Source: an uncultured Ilumatobacter sp. (lineage in GTDB: Bacteria; Actinomycetota; Acidimicrobiia; Acidimicrobiales; Ilumatobacteraceae). Taken from it: DNA of 6,142 nucleotides. The stretch is taken from assembly GCA_937891565.1 (NCBI GenBank), contig CALAHA010000333.1:1-6142 (forward strand), read 5' to 3'. Shown piece by piece: positions 5,894-6,142 of this stretch (positions are counted from its first letter, which is position 1; each line of letters opens with the position of its first letter). A program made the position numbers and the translations under genes. The notes beneath the pieces are model-generated. The model was not told the origin of the DNA. It saw only the letters and a program-made list of their open reading frames with translations, and made no database searches.

Positions 5894-6142
5894 TGATCGC
5901 CATGCCAAGTCGGACCACACATGGCGTCCTCGGCGCTCAGGACCCAACTCGTCGCGCTCCGGTCCAGAGTCGCAGCCGACAGCGACTCGAGGACATCCTT
6001 GAGGTCACCGCCCGCCTGGTCGACGAAATCGGCCCCGACAACGTCACCACCACGGTGATCGCCGACCAGTTGGGCATCTCGGTGGGCTCCATCTCAGCTT
6101 ACAACAGAGACCGGGCGGCGATCTTCGACGAGATCATCGCAC
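5890..6142 (+). CDS. TetR/AcrR-family transcriptional regulator, only the N-terminal DNA-binding domain in the window
   Basis: Probable repressor transcribed divergently from the importer operon. 84 residues are visible; the ligand-binding domain lies beyond base 6142. Numbering from the ATG at 5902, the TetR N-terminal domain begins near RSRQRLEDILEVTARLVDEIG (24-44). The helix-turn-helix follows as VTTTVIADQLGISVGSISAY (48-67), then NRDRAAIFDEII (68-79). Family members usually read Tyr-x-Tyr-Phe after the GS(I/L) of the recognition helix; here it is Ser65-Ala-Tyr-Asn68, which is unusual. Three in-frame ATGs (5890, 5893, 5902) are possible and none has a good Shine-Dalgarno sequence, so the message may be leaderless or coupled to the upstream frame, which stays open to 5653. 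Its position next to the operon promoter suggests it controls the importer, but this is inferred. Confidence 0.85.
   Translation, partial: MMIAMPSRTTHGVLGAQDPTRRAPVQSRSRQRLEDILEVTARLVDEIGPDNVTTTVIADQLGISVGSISAYNRDRAAIFDEIIA

Noticed and set aside
5667..5918. Minus-strand frame of 83 codons in the intergenic region
   Set aside because: It starts inside the regulator on the opposite strand, has no ribosome-binding site or recognisable motif, and the plus-strand frames there show better codon character.
1..6142. A novel defence, CRISPR, transposon or RNA-based system
   Set aside because: No regularly spaced repeats, tRNA or rRNA sequence, intact transposase or terminal inverted repeats are visible; the content is explained by an importer operon and its likely regulator.

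Overview
The window carries one five-gene ABC importer operon of the dipeptide/oligopeptide (Dpp/Opp, PepT) class on the minus strand, plus the start of a divergently transcribed TetR-type regulator on the plus strand. GC-rich DNA, GTG starts, and a lipoprotein with a Cys-Gly-Ser-Asp-Asp-Asp start to its mature region and a Ser/Thr/Gly/Asp linker suggest a high-GC actinobacterium. The style resembles Acidimicrobiia such as the Ilumatobacter group, but that is an impression of style and not a phylogenetic result.

Reading the operon in its own direction, right to left: a promoter at about 5553-5581; the substrate-binding lipoprotein (5464-3746); a 95-nt gap holding a very strong hairpin and a smaller one; permease DppB (3650-2637); permease DppC (2640-1738); ATPase DppD (1741-746); and ATPase DppF (749 to beyond base 1, so its C-terminus is missing). 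The last four genes are joined by three successive 4-nt stop/start overlaps (GTGA, ATGA, GTGA), pointing to translational coupling and fixed stoichiometry. The binding protein is set apart from them by the hairpin, as expected for a component made in excess.

Together these genes make a complete importer apart from the cut-off end of DppF. The lipid-anchored binding protein captures the solute outside the membrane, the DppB-DppC heterodimer forms the channel, and the DppD-DppF heterodimer hydrolyses ATP. The ATP-site motifs visible in both ATPases are intact. The family suggests di- or oligopeptides, but the sequence does not fix the substrate.

The region 5465-5889 has no firm gene. It holds the operon promoter, with a short dyad exactly in its spacer, a second 19-bp dyad, and coding-like stretches in two different frames that may be gene debris or a small ORF ending in an ATGA overlap with the regulator. 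The regulator (from about 5890) is cut off after its DNA-binding domain and has unusual residues in the recognition-helix region. I see no RNA genes, CRISPR array, or intact mobile element. The window looks like an ordinary uptake operon rather than a new system; the second-look points are regulatory details.
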